57,997 nucleotides of DNA, taken from positions 53,926-111,922 of the forward strand of contig ML986694.1 of NCBI GenBank assembly GCA_010094045.1, written 5' to 3'. A model generated the notes under the pieces. It was not told the origin of the DNA. It did no database searches and worked only from the letters and a program-made list of their open reading frames with translations. The position numbers and the translations under genes were made by a program. Positions 10,620-23,519 of the stretch are shown here, piece by piece. Each line of letters starts with the position of its first letter. Position 1 is the stretch's first letter. The stretch is from Lojkania enalia. Its lineage: Eukaryota; Ascomycota; Dothideomycetes; Pleosporales.

Positions 10620-12473
10620 ATGTACTTTATAAGTAAGCGGCCTATATAAGCAAGCGGTCTACCCTATTACTAAAACGCGATACCTAAGCTTTTAATAATA
10701 ATACAATAATAAAATAATAAGAATATAGCCTAAAATAAGAATTAAGTAAATTTAGCCCTCTTAGCTACTAAAAGAGGCTAAATAAATAGTAAAAGACACG
10801 CTGCTTTAATATTAAATATAATTTAAATAACTATATACTAATAATATACTAGAATCTACTTATAGTACAATTATAAGCCTAACTTAAAGAGACTAACGAA
10901 ACCTAAAGAGGAGGTTATTATCTAATATATACTTAACCTAGATTCGCGAGGATTTGCGCCTACTTTAGCTACTATATAAGATATAGCTAATAGCTTACTT
11001 ACTAAGCGCGGTATAGGCTAGATTAGTATATATTAGCCTAGGAACTTTGTTAGACGTACTCCTAAGCTTAAAACACGCCTAAATCGGCCTTATAATTGCT
11101 AGAGAACTCTATACAAAGATTCTAAGGTAATTAAAGGCTGGTTTAAACTTATACAGCATACTAAGGAGAAGTATAGTATTATAAACGAGGATATATACAA
11201 CTTCGACGAATCTAGCTTTCGAATAGATATTATCTTATTACAACTAGTTGTTATAGGTATAAAGAGACGTAATTAACTAAAAGCAATTTAATTAGGTAAT
11301 TATAAATGGATTTTAGTAATTTAGGGGATTAATACTACTAGCTGGGCGCTCCCACCCTTTATTATTATCGCTAGCTACTACTATCTCTCTATCTAGTATA
11401 AAGGCGATAATATACCTAAAAACTAAACTATTATAGTTAGTAAAAACAGCTAGATAATAAATAAACTTAATATTAAGTAGTTAAAGTATTTTTATAGGTA
11501 TATAAAGGATTATATAGTAGGTACGCGTCGACTACTAATCTTTAATAGTTATAACAGCTATAACTCGCTTAATTTCTAGAAACTCTATAAGAAATAGGGT
11601 ATTATTCTACTCTATATACCAGCTTATTTATTATACCTATTATAGCTACTAGATATAGGCTGCTTTTTACTATTAAAGTATATATATAGAAATTAGATCT
11701 TAGTCTTAGTACGTAATTATATCAACTATATTATAAAACTTAAGTTCTTTCTAGCTTTTAAAGCTACTTTTAATATATTAATTATAAAGGATAATATCTA
11801 TATAAACTTTTAAGAAGCTAGTCTAATCCTATTTAATTTAGAAGCAGTACTTTTAAAGCTTAATATAAAGCTTCGTACGCTAATACTACTAGTATAAGAT
11901 AATACCTTATAGAAAGTAAAAATACTAAGTAACGCGCGCGAGCTAGAAGCTTAATTAATATTAATTTATAATCGGATTTAAAGGGATATAAGTTCTTCGC
12001 TAGCTTCTATTATTAAGAAGCTAAATTAGCTTAAGAAAGGCTTTATAAAAGTAATATATCAGATCGGGTTAATACGCGATAAAATCGTCAGCCTTTAAGA
12101 AGTGAATGAAGTAGTAATAAAATAGAAATAGTAGAAAAAAAGGTAGATTCAAACGCAAGGGACTCTAATAAAAGTATAAGGAGAGATAATTATTGCTAAA
12201 AAGGATGATGAGGAGGAAACTCGGGCTATAATACGCTAATTTAGAGTGCGATTAGGTACGAGCGGATAGTATAAAGCGCGCTGTAGTTACTATAGTAAGA
12301 CTAGATATAATTCTTATATATACTAAAAGGATGTAGAGGTTTCTATAGAATAATCGCGCAAGTTGTAAATTGCTATTATATTATTTAGTTGTTAAGCTAT
12401 ACGTATATAAAGGTTAAAAAAGTTGATAGAGTAGACTACTTACTTATATAGGCCGCTCGCTTATAAGGTACGT
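10620..12473 (+). mobile_element. P4 pogo/Fot1-like transposon, complete (1854 bp)
   Basis: Both ends are visible: the left end atgtactttataagtaagcg matches the reverse complement of the right end (tataaggtacgt at 12462-12473). It is flanked by TA (10618-10619 and 12474-12475), and A copy 2 shows the empty site at about 24830. The + strand encodes a degraded transposase: HTH around 10900-11130, the first DDE block YNFDESSF at 11197-11220 with Asp and Glu intact, the second block LIFNSYNS near 11540 with Asp changed to Asn, and a zinc knuckle near 12280-12310. The TIR carries an internal repeat of the aagc-gg motif. RIP is milder than in many neighbours (CpG-rich patches). Dead. Confidence 0.93.
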
Positions 12474-12475
12474 TA

Positions 12476-13714
12476 TATATAGAAAATATATTAAAACTAC
12501 CTTATAGAAAAGGCGAAAGGTAAGAAAGGGAAATATATACTACCTTATAAGAACAGCTGTAAAAAAGATTAAGCTAGCTGTTACTAGGATAATTACTTAA
12601 TATATAAGGGTATTAAGATAAAGTTAGAAGTATAGCTAAAAATAGATATATAATGATTACTAAGAATTTTACTATTTTAAGATAAAATAGAGGATTATAT
12701 AGAAAATAGGTATTATTAAATTTATAGAAGTCTAATATACCTTAAAATAGAGTATCTATACTAGCTTAGTAAAATTATTATAGAAGCTAAGGAGCTGAAT
12801 AAATTAGTTTTAGAGGTAAGAGAGATATAGAGAGATATTAGAGGACGACTTAATATTATAGCTTATAAGATAATAGAAGTAAGTATACCTAAGAAAGAGA
12901 AACGTTTTAAAGAAAATATATATTTAGAAGAATATAAAGCTTTAAACTAGAAATAATATATAGTTAAATACTAGTACTACTAAAATATATTTAGAATATT
13001 TAGATAGTAAAGATTAGATAAAAATTACTAACTAATTAAATAGTAATAGTATTTCTTAAAGTAGAAATATAAGATATATAGTAAATAGGTAAAAGCTACT
13101 TACGTCTAAGAACTATAGACAAGGTATAATATAGATAGATATTTACTATATAGAAGAGAAAAGGAGAAGATAGAGTTCTTTCTATCTTAGTTAAAAAATT
13201 AAGTAGCTCCTAAGGTAATAGTTATATTAAGGAACTAGGTAGGAATACTGTTAGAAGGATTATTAGTATAGTACTTTTATATATAATATTCTAAGTAGAA
13301 TTTAATTAAAAAAAACTTAAAATATTACTTAATAGTAGAACTTTAGATATATTTATATTAGTATAATAGGTTTATAAGAATAATATAGAGTAGAGGGAAA
13401 AAATAGTACCTTATATAATATACCTAGCAGATAATAAGCTAATAGACTATAGTAGAGGAGTTATACTAATAGAAACTAAGAAGTAAGCGCTTAACATTAT
13501 AGAATATACTAATATAAGGAGTATTAATATTATAAACCTAGGAAAATTTAATATATTACTAGATATAGACTAGCTAGCTAAATATAATCCTAGAGTAGAT
13601 TAGTAGTAAGAGATAATTTATAGGCTATAGAGCCGCTCTAAGATAGAACGGGTAGTAGGATAGTATAGGATAAAGCGTCTCTTAAGTCTACAGCTAATAT
13701 AGAGAGTGTCGGTA
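12476..13714 (+). pseudogene. Family A gag 3' part and retropepsin-like protease, A copy 1
   Basis: It continues A copy 1 after P4 and is collinear with about 24832-26055 in A copy 2. Towards the end the frame gives a retropepsin region with a LLDIDQLAKYNP-type segment at about 13550-13590, the counterpart of the 'LGMDWLxxHxPxID' block that follows the protease in Ty3 elements. Many TAA/TAG codons occur. P2 interrupts it at the TA at 13713-13714. Confidence 0.8.
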
Positions 13715-15155
13715 ACGTATAGTATAAATAAGCTAATCACCTAAGCAAGCTAATTATAATACTAAAACTCTACTAAAATCGCGATAATTATACTTTATAG
13801 TATTATACTATAACTAACAACTGTAGAATTAATTTAGAAAGAAGCTAGAATATAGCTTATACTTTAAGCTTTTTAATAAGATGCGATACTAACTATATAT
13901 TATATTATATTAATCTATAATATCTCCCAAAGTATACTTAGTATATAAAGATAAGGAACAGCTCTATAACGCGATTACCGGCCTAATTTAATAAAGCTTA
14001 GTAAGACTAAGGAGTGGGTAATTATTCAGTATATACTAGATCTAAATATAAGAGGATTTCCGCTGCAGCTTACTACTATTTAAGATATAGCTAATTTACT
14101 ACTAGCTGCGCGCTCTACTAGCTAGGTTAGAAAGAACTAGGTAGAGAACTTTATTAAACGTATATTTAAGCTTAAGGTCAAATTTAATCGAAAGTACAAC
14201 TATTTAAGAGCTAAATACAAGGATTCTAAGGTTATAAGAGGCTGGTTCTACCTTATATAGAATATAAAAGCTAAGTATAGTATTATTAACAAAAATATAT
14301 ATAACTTTAACAAATTAGGCTTTATAATAGACGTAATATCGATAGGAGTAGTAGTTACTAGCTCTAAGAGACGGAATTAACTAAAGCAGCTCTAGCTAGG
14401 TAATTGTAAGTAGACTACAGTTATCTAGAGTATTAATACGATAGGATAGATAATACTACCTTTTATTATCTTTACAGGTACTTACCACCTCTCTATATAA
14501 TATAAAGAAGATAATATTCTACCAACCTAGACTATATAGGTTACTAATAACAGCTAGACGATAAATAATATTAGTATTAAATAGTTAAAGTATTTTAATA
14601 TATATATAAAGGATTATACTATTAGTATATATTAATTACTAATTCTCGATAGCTATAAAAGCTATAACTTGCTTAAATTCAGGCAGCTCTATAAAGAAAA
14701 GAATATTATTACTCTTTATATACTTCTACATTTATTATATCTACTATAGCTACTAGATATAGGTTGTTTCTTACCTTTAAAGACTGTATACGGGTACTAA
14801 GTTAAGTAGCTAATATACGGTTATATTAACTATATTATAAAAATCGAGTTCTTATCTTATTTTAAAGTAGCTTTTAACGCAGCAATTATGAAGAGTAATA
14901 TCTTAAATAGCTTTTAAGGCGTTAGCCTAGTTCTATTCGACCTAAATATAATACTATTAAAGCTTAAAATTCGACTATATATACTAACACTCTTTATAGT
15001 TAAAGATACCCCTTAGAAGTTAAAAATACTAAGTAATCCTATTAAATTTAGGTCTTAATCTACGTACGTTCGATTAAGAGTTTAAAAGTACCTAGATAGT
15101 TTATCTACTTTAATAGTAGAGGCGTTTAAATAGTTTATAAAGAGTGCTACGTATA
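13715..15155 (+). mobile_element. P2 copy 1 pogo/Fot1-like transposon, left segment
   Basis: The left end acgtatagtataaataagc begins a TIR with a repeated aagc(g/a)agctaat motif. The + strand decodes to HTH (about 14010-14200, segments DLNIRGFPLQL and KNWVENFIK), the first DDE block YNFNKLGF at about 14300-14325 (Asp to Asn, Glu to Lys) and the second block LILDSYKS near 14640 with Asp kept. P3 is inserted at the TA at 15154-15155. With the right segment (17011-17441) the element totals 1872 bp, identical to P2 copy 2 once the latter's solo LTR is removed. Confidence 0.92.
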
Positions 15156-17008
15156 ATATAAGTAGTAAATAAGCGCGCCGGGCAAGCGAGCGCGCCGCCT
15201 TACTAACTTTATATAATACCCTACCTTCTAATAATAATAGCTTAACCTACAAATATCTAATCCAGCTGTAATAAAGTAGATATCTCTCTAGCTATCTTAG
15301 CTATTAATAATAAGTAACTTTAAAGTAAAAGACGCGCTGCTTCTATATATAATATCTCTCGAAGAATAATATGTTAACAACGCGACGGAATTACTATATA
15401 ATATAATTATAAGCTAAATTTAAAGAAGTTTACTAAGCTAGAAGAGGAGGCTATTATTATACATATACTTGACCTAGATTCGCGAGGATTTACACCCTCT
15501 CTAGATACTATATAAGATATAGTAGATAAGCTGCTTGCTAAGCGCGGCGCTAGATAGGTTAGCTAGAAATAGTCTAGAAACTTTATTAAGCAAATAAATA
15601 GCCTTAAAATATAATTTAATCAACTATACAATTATTAGAGAGCTTTATACGAAGATTCTAAGATTATTAGGGCCTAGTTTAAGCTTATAGCGCGTACGAA
15701 AGCTATATATAGTATCTATAATAAGGATGTCTACAATTTTAATAAAGCTAGCTTTATAATAGGTAAGATATCACCTAAACTAGTTATTACTAGCTTAGAA
15801 AAACGTAGTCAGCTAAAAGCTATATAGCTAGGGAATTGTAAGTAGGTTATAGTAATCTAGGGAATTAATACTGCTAGGTAGGCGATCCCGCCTTTTATTA
15901 TCTTTGCTGGCTAATACTACCTTTCTACCTAGTATAAGGGTGATAATATACCTAAGAATTAGGCTATCGGACTAAGTAATAACGGATGGACAACTAATAA
16001 TCTTAGAGTTAAGTAGCTAAAGCACTTTATTATATATATAAAGGACCGTTAAGTAGGCGTATAATAACTACTTATTCTTAATAGCTATAAGAGCTATAAC
16101 TCGCTCGAATTCTAGGTAATCTATAAGAAGAATAAGATCTATACTCTCTATATACCGTTATACTTATTATACCTCTTACAGCCTCTTAATATAAGTTACT
16201 TCTCACTATTAAAGCGAGCGTATAGTAGTTAGATTAAGAGCCTAATCTGCAACTATATTAATTATATTATAAAGCTTAAGTTCCTTCTAGCTTTCTATAC
16301 TACCTACTAGCAATTAATTATAAAGAATAATATCCGCGCAAGCTTTTAAGAGGCCGGTTTAGTCCTATATAATCTAGAAGTAGTAATATTAAAGCTTAAT
16401 ATAAAGCTTTATACGCTAATACTACCTGCGCTAGAGGTTCTTATATAAGAAGCTAAAATACTAAGTAACTAGCGCAAATTAAAGGCTTAATTAATATTAA
16501 TTTGCGATCGGATTCGAAGGTATAAAAGTTTATCACCTACTTCTATTATTACAACAATTAATCAGCTTAAAAAAGGTGCTAAGGTAATACTTTATTTAGC
16601 TATATTACTAAAGGGTCGAGTTGCTAGCCTTAAGAAAGTAAATAAGGCTGCTATAACGTGTAAATAGTATAAAAAGAAGCGGATTCAGAAGTAAGACACC
16701 TTATTAAAAGTAGAGGGAGAGGAGATTATTACTTAAATAGTAGTTAAGCAGTAGTTAGAGGGCGAAATATATTAAGGTAAGACGTGATTAGGTGTAAATC
16801 GGCAGGCTTCTATATACTACAGTTGCTGTAGAGAGACTAGGTATAACTTATATACGTACGAGAAGGGTGCTATAGATACTACTTAATTAAGGATATATAT
16901 TATATTTATAGTATTTTAATACGTTGTAAAAATATATCGCTAGAATAGTTAAAAAAGTTGATAAAGTAGCGCGCTTACTTACCTAGCGCACTCGTTTACT
17001 ACTTACGT
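15156..17008 (+). mobile_element. P3 pogo/Fot1-like transposon, complete (1853 bp), nested in P2
   Basis: The left end atataagtagtaaataagcg and the right end ctcgtttactacttacgt form the TIR, with a GC-rich internal repeat (gcgcgcc). It is flanked by TA at 15154-15155 and 17009-17010; P2 copy 2 gives the empty site near 21795. The + strand encodes a degraded transposase: HTH about 15450-15640, the first DDE block YNFNKASF at about 15735-15760 (Asp lost), the second block LILNSYKS near 16075 (Asp lost), and a zinc knuckle near 16810-16850. Both catalytic Asp codons examined are gone. Confidence 0.92.
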
Positions 17009-17010
17009 TA

Positions 17011-17441
17011 TAATATATAAAAACGTACTATTACGCGCTTAGATTACTAAGCTTTAAGTAGTTAATAAGGCCGCTATATAACGTTGATTGTATAAAAGAA
17101 AGCGTATATAGAAGGAAGGCAACCTAATAATTAAAGAAGGCGCTTAATTAACTACTCTAAAAGATTTTAGCGCTTATACTAATAGGAAGAAGAGTAGGAA
17201 GAAGGCGCGCGTTAATAGAGACCAGCTAATTTAAAGGTACTGTAGATAGTATAGTAAGGCTAGATATAACTCGCGGACGTATAAAAATAATACTATAGAT
17301 ATAGAAGAATAGGCTACTATACTATATAGTACGATAGAATATAAGAAAGTATAATATTTTGCGAAAAGTAGTTGCAATTTTAGTATCGTCTTAGTATTAT
17401 GATTAGCTCGCTTGGGTAATCAGCTCGCTTATACTATACGT
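17011..17441 (+). mobile_element. P2 copy 1, right segment with zinc knuckle and right TIR
   Basis: It holds the transposase C-terminus, with a zinc-knuckle-like stretch (RYCR, YNSRTY; the second Cys pair is degraded) at about 17230-17280, and the right TIR ending gcttatactatacgt at 17441. TA follows at 17442-17443, then element A resumes. Confidence 0.9.
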
Positions 17442-17443
17442 TA

Positions 17444-19179
17444 GTTATAATAGCTAGATACTTTAAGAAGATAAAATAAATATTAGATATTATTATAGTT
17501 TAAAAAGTATATAAAGAACTATAAAACGAAAGTATACTTTAAGAAATCTAAGAGGATTACAGCAAATTTATAGAGTTATATAAAGAAGTAGAGAATAGAG
17601 GATTATTTAAGTATAAGAAATACAACTATAAAATTATTATTAAAGATAAAAAGAAACTAAAACCTAATCTAATATATAATTTAAACTAAGAATAAAGAGA
17701 AGAATTTAGAAAGTATATCTAAAAGAATTTAGTAAGGGGATATATATAACTAAGCTAGTATAAAATAGTATTATTAATACTCTTTATACTAAAGAAAAAT
17801 AGTAAACTAAGGTTATATATAGACTATAGATAATTAAATAATATAACTAAGAAAAATAGATATCTATTACCTAAGATAATAGAAGTTATAAGTTAGTTAT
17901 AAGGAGCTAAGTAGTTTATAAAGTTTAATATAAGAGAAGGATACTATTAAATTTAGATAAAGGAGGGCTATAAATAGAAAATGGTATTTAAGATAAGAGA
18001 AGGTCTCTTTAAATACCTAGTAATACTATTTAAACTTATAAATATACTAGCAACTTTCTAAACGGTTATAAATAATGCGTTAGAAAATATTTAGATATAT
18101 TTATAATAGTATATTTAGACAATATTTTAGTCTATATAAATAGATTGCTAAGAGAGTATAAGGAATATATTAGAAAAGTATTAGCAAAACTATAAGAGTA
18201 TAAGTTACTTATAGCTCTAAAAAAATACGAGTTTTATAAAATAAGAATAGAGTTTCTAGAATTTTAGATATCTAGAGACGGTATTAAAATAGAATAAGAA
18301 AAGGTTAAAGTAATACTAGAATAGCTAGTATCTACTTTAGTTAAATAAGTCTAATTCTTCTTAAACTTCGCGAATTTCTATAGAAAATTTATAAATAGAT
18401 ACTCTAGAGTAGTAGCACCCTTAATAGAGATTACTAAGAAAGAGAAAGAGTTTAAATAGTAGAAAGTATAGTAAAAAGATTTTAAAGAACTAAAAGCCTA
18501 CTTTACCTTAGTATTAATACTAAAGATACTAGACCTAGAAAAGTAATTCTAAGTAGAAACTGATACTTTAGATAAGGTAATAGGTGCTTACTTAGGTTAA
18601 TAAGACGAAGATAGAAAGTAGAAGCTATAAGCCTACTTTTCAAGAAAAATAAAACTAGAAGAACTTAACTATAATATATATAATAAGGAACTATTAGTAA
18701 TAGTTAAAGTATTAAGAGAATAATAAGTATATTTAGTAGGAATTAAGTACCTATTTAAAATCTAAATAGACTATAAAAACCTTATATATTTTATAATAAT
18801 AAAGAAACTTATAGAAAGATAAATATAATAGGTAGAACGACTAGTAGACTATAACTTTAAAATAACGTATTAGAAAGAGTTAGAAAATATAGCTACAGAT
18901 ATACTAAGTTATAGAGCTAACTATATAACTAAAGAAAGGTATAAAAGAGACGTAATCCTAAAATAGAAATTAAATAGATCTCTTATATATAACTATCTAT
19001 AGGTCGCCTAAGTTATAAAACTAACTATACTAGAGTAAACTTAATAGTAGAAGCTAAAGAATATATAGATAGTAGAGCGATATCTAATAAGTAGTATAGA
19101 AGTAAAAGTAATCGAAAATATAACTTAAAGATAACTATATATATACTTATATATATAATAGCGGATAATAAAAGAATTA
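17444..19179 (+). pseudogene. Family A reverse transcriptase and RNase H, A copy 1
   Basis: It is collinear with 26070-27790 in A copy 2. The RT catalytic box reads VYLDNILVY at 18109-18135; the second Asp of the YLDD motif has become Asn by G-to-A, which alone would abolish activity. Upstream, segments like DYRQLNN and FDIREGYY mark the fingers/palm; downstream, LSFANFYRKFI (about 18365-18395) and a LNYNIYNKELLVIVK-type segment (about 18665-18710) mark thumb and RNase H. Element A stops at 19179 at a TA target where P1 begins. The integrase that should follow is not found on the other side of P1. Confidence 0.88.
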
Positions 19180-20070
19180 ATATATTCTACTATCAAAGCA
19201 GCTAAACTATTAAAGCGGCCACTTTTTCTTAGTATTATAAATACTATGTACGAATTATAATAAATCTACAACGCAACCTTCTATTAATTTAATAAGAAGG
19301 TAGAATTGAGCTTACCTTATAGGCGTATAAATTAGGCTAGTTTAAGAGCGTATAACATACTGCTATAGTTTTTAACGTATAATATTAACAACTTTCTACT
19401 TAATTCTATAGAATCGCATTTCGCCCTTATATATAACCAAATTACTAGAAGCTTATAGTAACCGAAGAATAAACAATCGTATAATATATTCTTAACCTTA
19501 ATTTACGAGGATTTACGCCCGGCTATATAAGGTAGTAGATATAGTAGATAAACTATTAGGCGTATATAGTAAAATACCTATAGAAAAGAATTAGTTTAAA
19601 CAATTTATAGCGCGTATAAACGAGCTTAAAATAGCCTTTAATTAAGTAAAGGATTGTTAAAGAATAAAATAAGAGAATCTAGAGGTTATTAACATATAGT
19701 TTAAGTTTATATAGGATACAATTACAAAATATAGTATATATAATAATAATATCTACAACTTTAATAAGATAGGCTTTTAAATAGGTATTATTAGTACTAT
19801 AAAGGTTATTACAGGTTTAGAATATTATATAAGGCCTACTCTTATACAGCTAGATAATTGTAAGTAGATTATAGTTATCTAAAGTATCTATACTACTACG
19901 TATATAACTCTACTATTTATTATCTATAAAGGACGTATCTATATCTCTATATAGTATAAAGAAGTAGGTATACTATATAATTGGAAAATCTTAGTCTTTA
20001 AAAACGGCTAGATAAATAATACGCTTAGTCTTAAGTAGCTAAAGTACTTTAAGTATATAAAGATACGTTA
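19180..20070 (+). mobile_element. P1 (A/B junction copy), left segment
   Basis: It begins atatattctactatcaaagc, a degraded ACGTATTCTACTATCRAAGC TIR, preceded by TA in A sequence (...aaagaatta). The + strand gives the N-terminus near 19290, HTH around 19480-19680 and the first DDE block YNFNKIGF at about 19757-19780 (Asp to Asn). P2 copy 2 inserts after the TA at 20069-20070. Other segments are 22229-22967 and 30379-30593; the total is 1845 bp, identical to the intact P1 at 33403-35247. Confidence 0.92.
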
Positions 20071-22226
20071 ACGTATAGTATAAGCGAGCTAATTACCCAA
20101 GCAAGCTGATTATAATGCTAAAACTCTACTAAAATCGCGATAATTATACTTTATAGTATTATACTACAACTAATAACTGTAGAATTAATTTAGAAAGAAG
20201 CTAGAATACAGCTTATACTTTAAGCTCTTTAATAAGATATAATACTAACTATACGTCGCATTATATCAATCTATAATATCTTCTAAAGTATACTTAGTAT
20301 ATAAAGGTAAAGAATAGCTCTACAACATAATAACCGGCCTAATTTAATAAAGCTTAGTAAGACTAAGGAGTAGGTAATTGTTTAGTATATACTAGATCTA
20401 AATATAAGAGAATTTCCACTACGGCTTACTACTATTTAAAATATAGCTAATTTACTACTAGCTGCGCGCTCTACTAGCTAGGTTAGAAAGAACTAGGTAG
20501 AGAACTTTATTAAATATACGCTTAAGCTTAAGGTTAAATTTAATTAAAAGTACGACTATTTAAGAACTAAATATAAGGATCCTAAGGTTATAAAAGGCTG
20601 GTTCTACCTTATATAGAATATAAAGGCTAAATACAGTATTATTAACAAAGATATATACAACTTTAATAAATTAGGCTTTATAATAGGCGTAATATTAATA
20701 GAAGTAGTAGTTACTAGCTCTAAGAGACGGAATTAACTAAAGCAGCTCTAGCCAGATAATTATAAGTAGACTACAGTTATCTAGAGTATTAACGCGATAG
20801 AATAGGTAATACTACCTTTTATTATCTTTATAGGCATCTACCACCTCTCTATATAATATAAAGAAGATAATATTCTACTAACCTAGGCTATATAGGTTAC
20901 TGATAACGGCTAGACGACAAATAATATTAGTATTAAGTAGTTAAAGTACTTTAACGCGTATATAAAAGATTGTACTATTAGTACGTATTAATTACTAATT
21001 CTCGACGACTATAAGAGCTACGACTCGCTTAAATTTAGGCAGTTCTGCGAGGAAAAGAATATTATTACTCTCTATATACCTCTATATTCGTCGCATCTAC
21101 TATAGCTATTAGATATAGGTTATTTCTCGCCTTTAAAGACTGCGTACGGGCGCTAAGTTAAGTAGCTGATATACGGTTATATTAACTATATTACGAAAAT
21201 TAAGTTCTTACCCTATTTTAAAGCAGCTTTTAACGTAGCAATTATAAAGAGTAATATCCTAAGTAGCTTTTAAGGCGCTAGTCTTATAATAGCGCAGGTA
21301 AGATAATGGGTCCGAATGCGGTACGAATCTACTTAGAGGTATATAGGAGTGTGTGGGGGTTTAGGGACCTAGGAATTCTATTAACACCTATAGGCCTTAT
21401 ATAAAAGGATATAGAAAAACTACTAAGCTACTTATAAGGGAGTGTGCAACTATATACGGAAGGGAAAAGGGGTAGAACCGGGGGTAGGATAAGATAAGCG
21501 AAAAGCTTTAGGATAAGGTTGTATATAAAGCTTTTCGTGGAACGATTTCTTTGCATCGTTACAAGTCTAGTTCTATTTAACCTAAATATAATACTATTAA
21601 AGCTTAAAGTTTAACTATATATACTAATACCTCTTATAGTTAAAGATACCCCTTAGGAGTTAAAAATATTAAGTAATCCTATCGAATTTAGGTCTTAATC
21701 TGCGTACGTTTAATTAAGAGTTTAAAAGTACTTAGATAGCTTATCTACTTTAATAGTAGAAGCGTTTAAATAGTTTATAAAGGGTACTATATATATAATA
21801 TATAAAAATGTACTATTACGCGCTCAGGTTGCTAAGCTTTAAGTAGCTAATAAAGCCGCTATATAACGTCGATTATATAAAAGAAAGCGTATATAGAAGG
21901 AAGGTAACCTAATGATTAAAGAAGGCGCTTAATTAACTACTCTAAAAGAGTTTAGCGCTCGTACTAATAGGAAGAAGGGTAGGAAGAAAGCGCGCGTTAA
22001 TAGAGACCAGCTAACTTAAAGGTACTGTAGGTAGTGCGGCGAGATTAGGTATAACTCGCGGACGTGTAAAAATAATGCTATAGATATAGAAGAATAGGCT
22101 ACTATACTATATAGTATAATAGAATGTAAGAAAGTATAATATTTTGCGAAAAGTAGTCGCGATTTTAGTGTGGTCTTAGTATTATAATCAGCTCGCTTGG
22201 GTGATTAGCTCGCTTATGCTATATGT
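20071..22226 (+). mobile_element. P2 copy 2, complete except for a solo LTR-C inside (1872 bp without it)
   Basis: The left TIR is acgtatagtataagcgagct and the right TIR ends gcttatgctatatgt. TA flanks at 20069-20070 and 22227-22228. The + strand has HTH (about 20380-20560), the first DDE block YNFNKLGF (about 20655-20680, Asp lost), the second block LILDDYKS near 21000 with Asp kept, and a zinc knuckle at about 22020-22080 in which both Cys of the first pair and the last Cys survive (YCR-CG...NSRTC). It is less RIP-mutated towards its 3' end than copy 1. A 279-bp solo LTR-C with an AGTCT duplication sits at 21285-21563. Confidence 0.93.
21285..21563 (-). repeat. Solo LTR-C (279 bp) inside P2 copy 2
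   Basis: It is flanked by the 5-bp duplication agtct (21280-21284 and 21564-21568). It is end-to-end similar to the LTR-C copies at 2292 and 2948 and the same length. It retains more TG/CA than those copies (for example ggagtgtgtgggggtttag), so it is the least mutated LTR-C here. Internal sequence is absent, as expected after recombination between two LTRs. Confidence 0.93.
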
Positions 22227-22228
22227 TA

Positions 22229-22967
22229 AGTAGAGTTATATAAGCTACTTATTTTAGACGGCTATAAAAGCCACCTTAACTAGGATTTTAAAAATTACTA
22301 TCTTATATAAAAGATCCTAACGCTTTATATACCTTCTTATTTATTATATATACTTCAGCTTTTTAATATAGTTTACTTCTTACTATTAAAGCTAAAGTAC
22401 TTATAACGTATATAAGATTTAGCGCGCTAACGTATCTACTATATTAATAAAGAAAGCTTTCTTCCAGCTTTTAAGAACGTGTTTTTTAATATATTTACGT
22501 ATAAGAACTATTAAAAGGCCTTTAAAATAATAGAAATTGTTTCTCTAAACGTACAGGTTATATTAGATTACCTTAATATACAACTATATATCCTACTAGA
22601 ACTACTTCTATAAGAAGACTTCTAGTAGTTTAAAACTCTAAATAATATATATAAATTTAGGTTATAATTAATACTTATATAAAAGTCCTTTATATAATTA
22701 CTAAAAGAGGTGTAAAAAGGATTTTTACAGCTTATAAAAGGTGCTAAGTTAATACTATATTAGAATATATTTCTTTAAACTTGTAACTCTAAGCTTAAAA
22801 GGTAATTAAAAGAAGTAACTAAGTATAAAACGCGTAAAAGAAAGTATATTTAGTATAGTAGTATAGTATTATATAGCGAGGGATTTTTATATATAGCTGC
22901 TGAAGTATCTATAAACTCTTAGCCCTTTAAGAAGACTCGTAGTACTAATACTTAAGAAAGAGCTTAA
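22229..22967 (+). mobile_element. P1 (A/B junction copy), middle segment
   Basis: It resumes the P1 transposase after P2. The second DDE block reads LILDGYKSHLN at about 22250-22280, with the catalytic Asp and the His of the family 'LxxDGHxSH' block intact. The frame then runs through the DDE C-terminal part. It ends with cttaa (22963-22967), the left target duplication of A copy 2. Confidence 0.9.
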
Positions 22968-23464
22968 TGTTATAAATATAAAACGCTAAGAGGTACCGCT
23001 TTTATAGTTAGAGCTTAATCTAATATTAGCTACCAAATAGGTTAACTCAGATAAGGACTAATAAGATAATAATAGGTAGAAGTATGTTAAAGACTAGTTA
23101 TTAGATAGTAAGTAGTAGGACTACGGGAACTGGGGAGATAATTAGTTAGATAATAAAGTATAGTATAACCTATATATATAATAATAGTAGAAGTATTAGA
23201 TATAGTAGGTTAGACCTGATAGACCTAATAGATCTAATAAGCTAGGCTTAGCGGTTTTAAACTTAAATATATAAGATAGAAGATCTTCTTAGTAGATTAG
23301 ATTCTATATAATTATTCTTGTAGATTTATCTTATTATTCTATTAAACTTCTAAATATACTCATTACATTTAAAGAACCGGCGAATCTAATACTCTCTCTT
23401 TATTAAAGCTACTACCTCTAACCAATCTAACGTAAATAAGGCTCTAGTATATAGGTTAGTAATA
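22968..23464 (+). repeat. LTR-A, 5' LTR of A copy 2 (497 bp, internal deletion)
   Basis: It begins tgttataaatataaaacgc, retaining the original TG. About 42 bp are missing near the 3' end, between ggctc at about 23444 and tagtatatagg, compared with the 539-bp 3' LTR. Confidence 0.92.
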
Positions 23465-23519
23465 TAATAACTACCTAATATTAAGAGAATAGGAACTATC
23501 TAAAGATATCTACTATATT

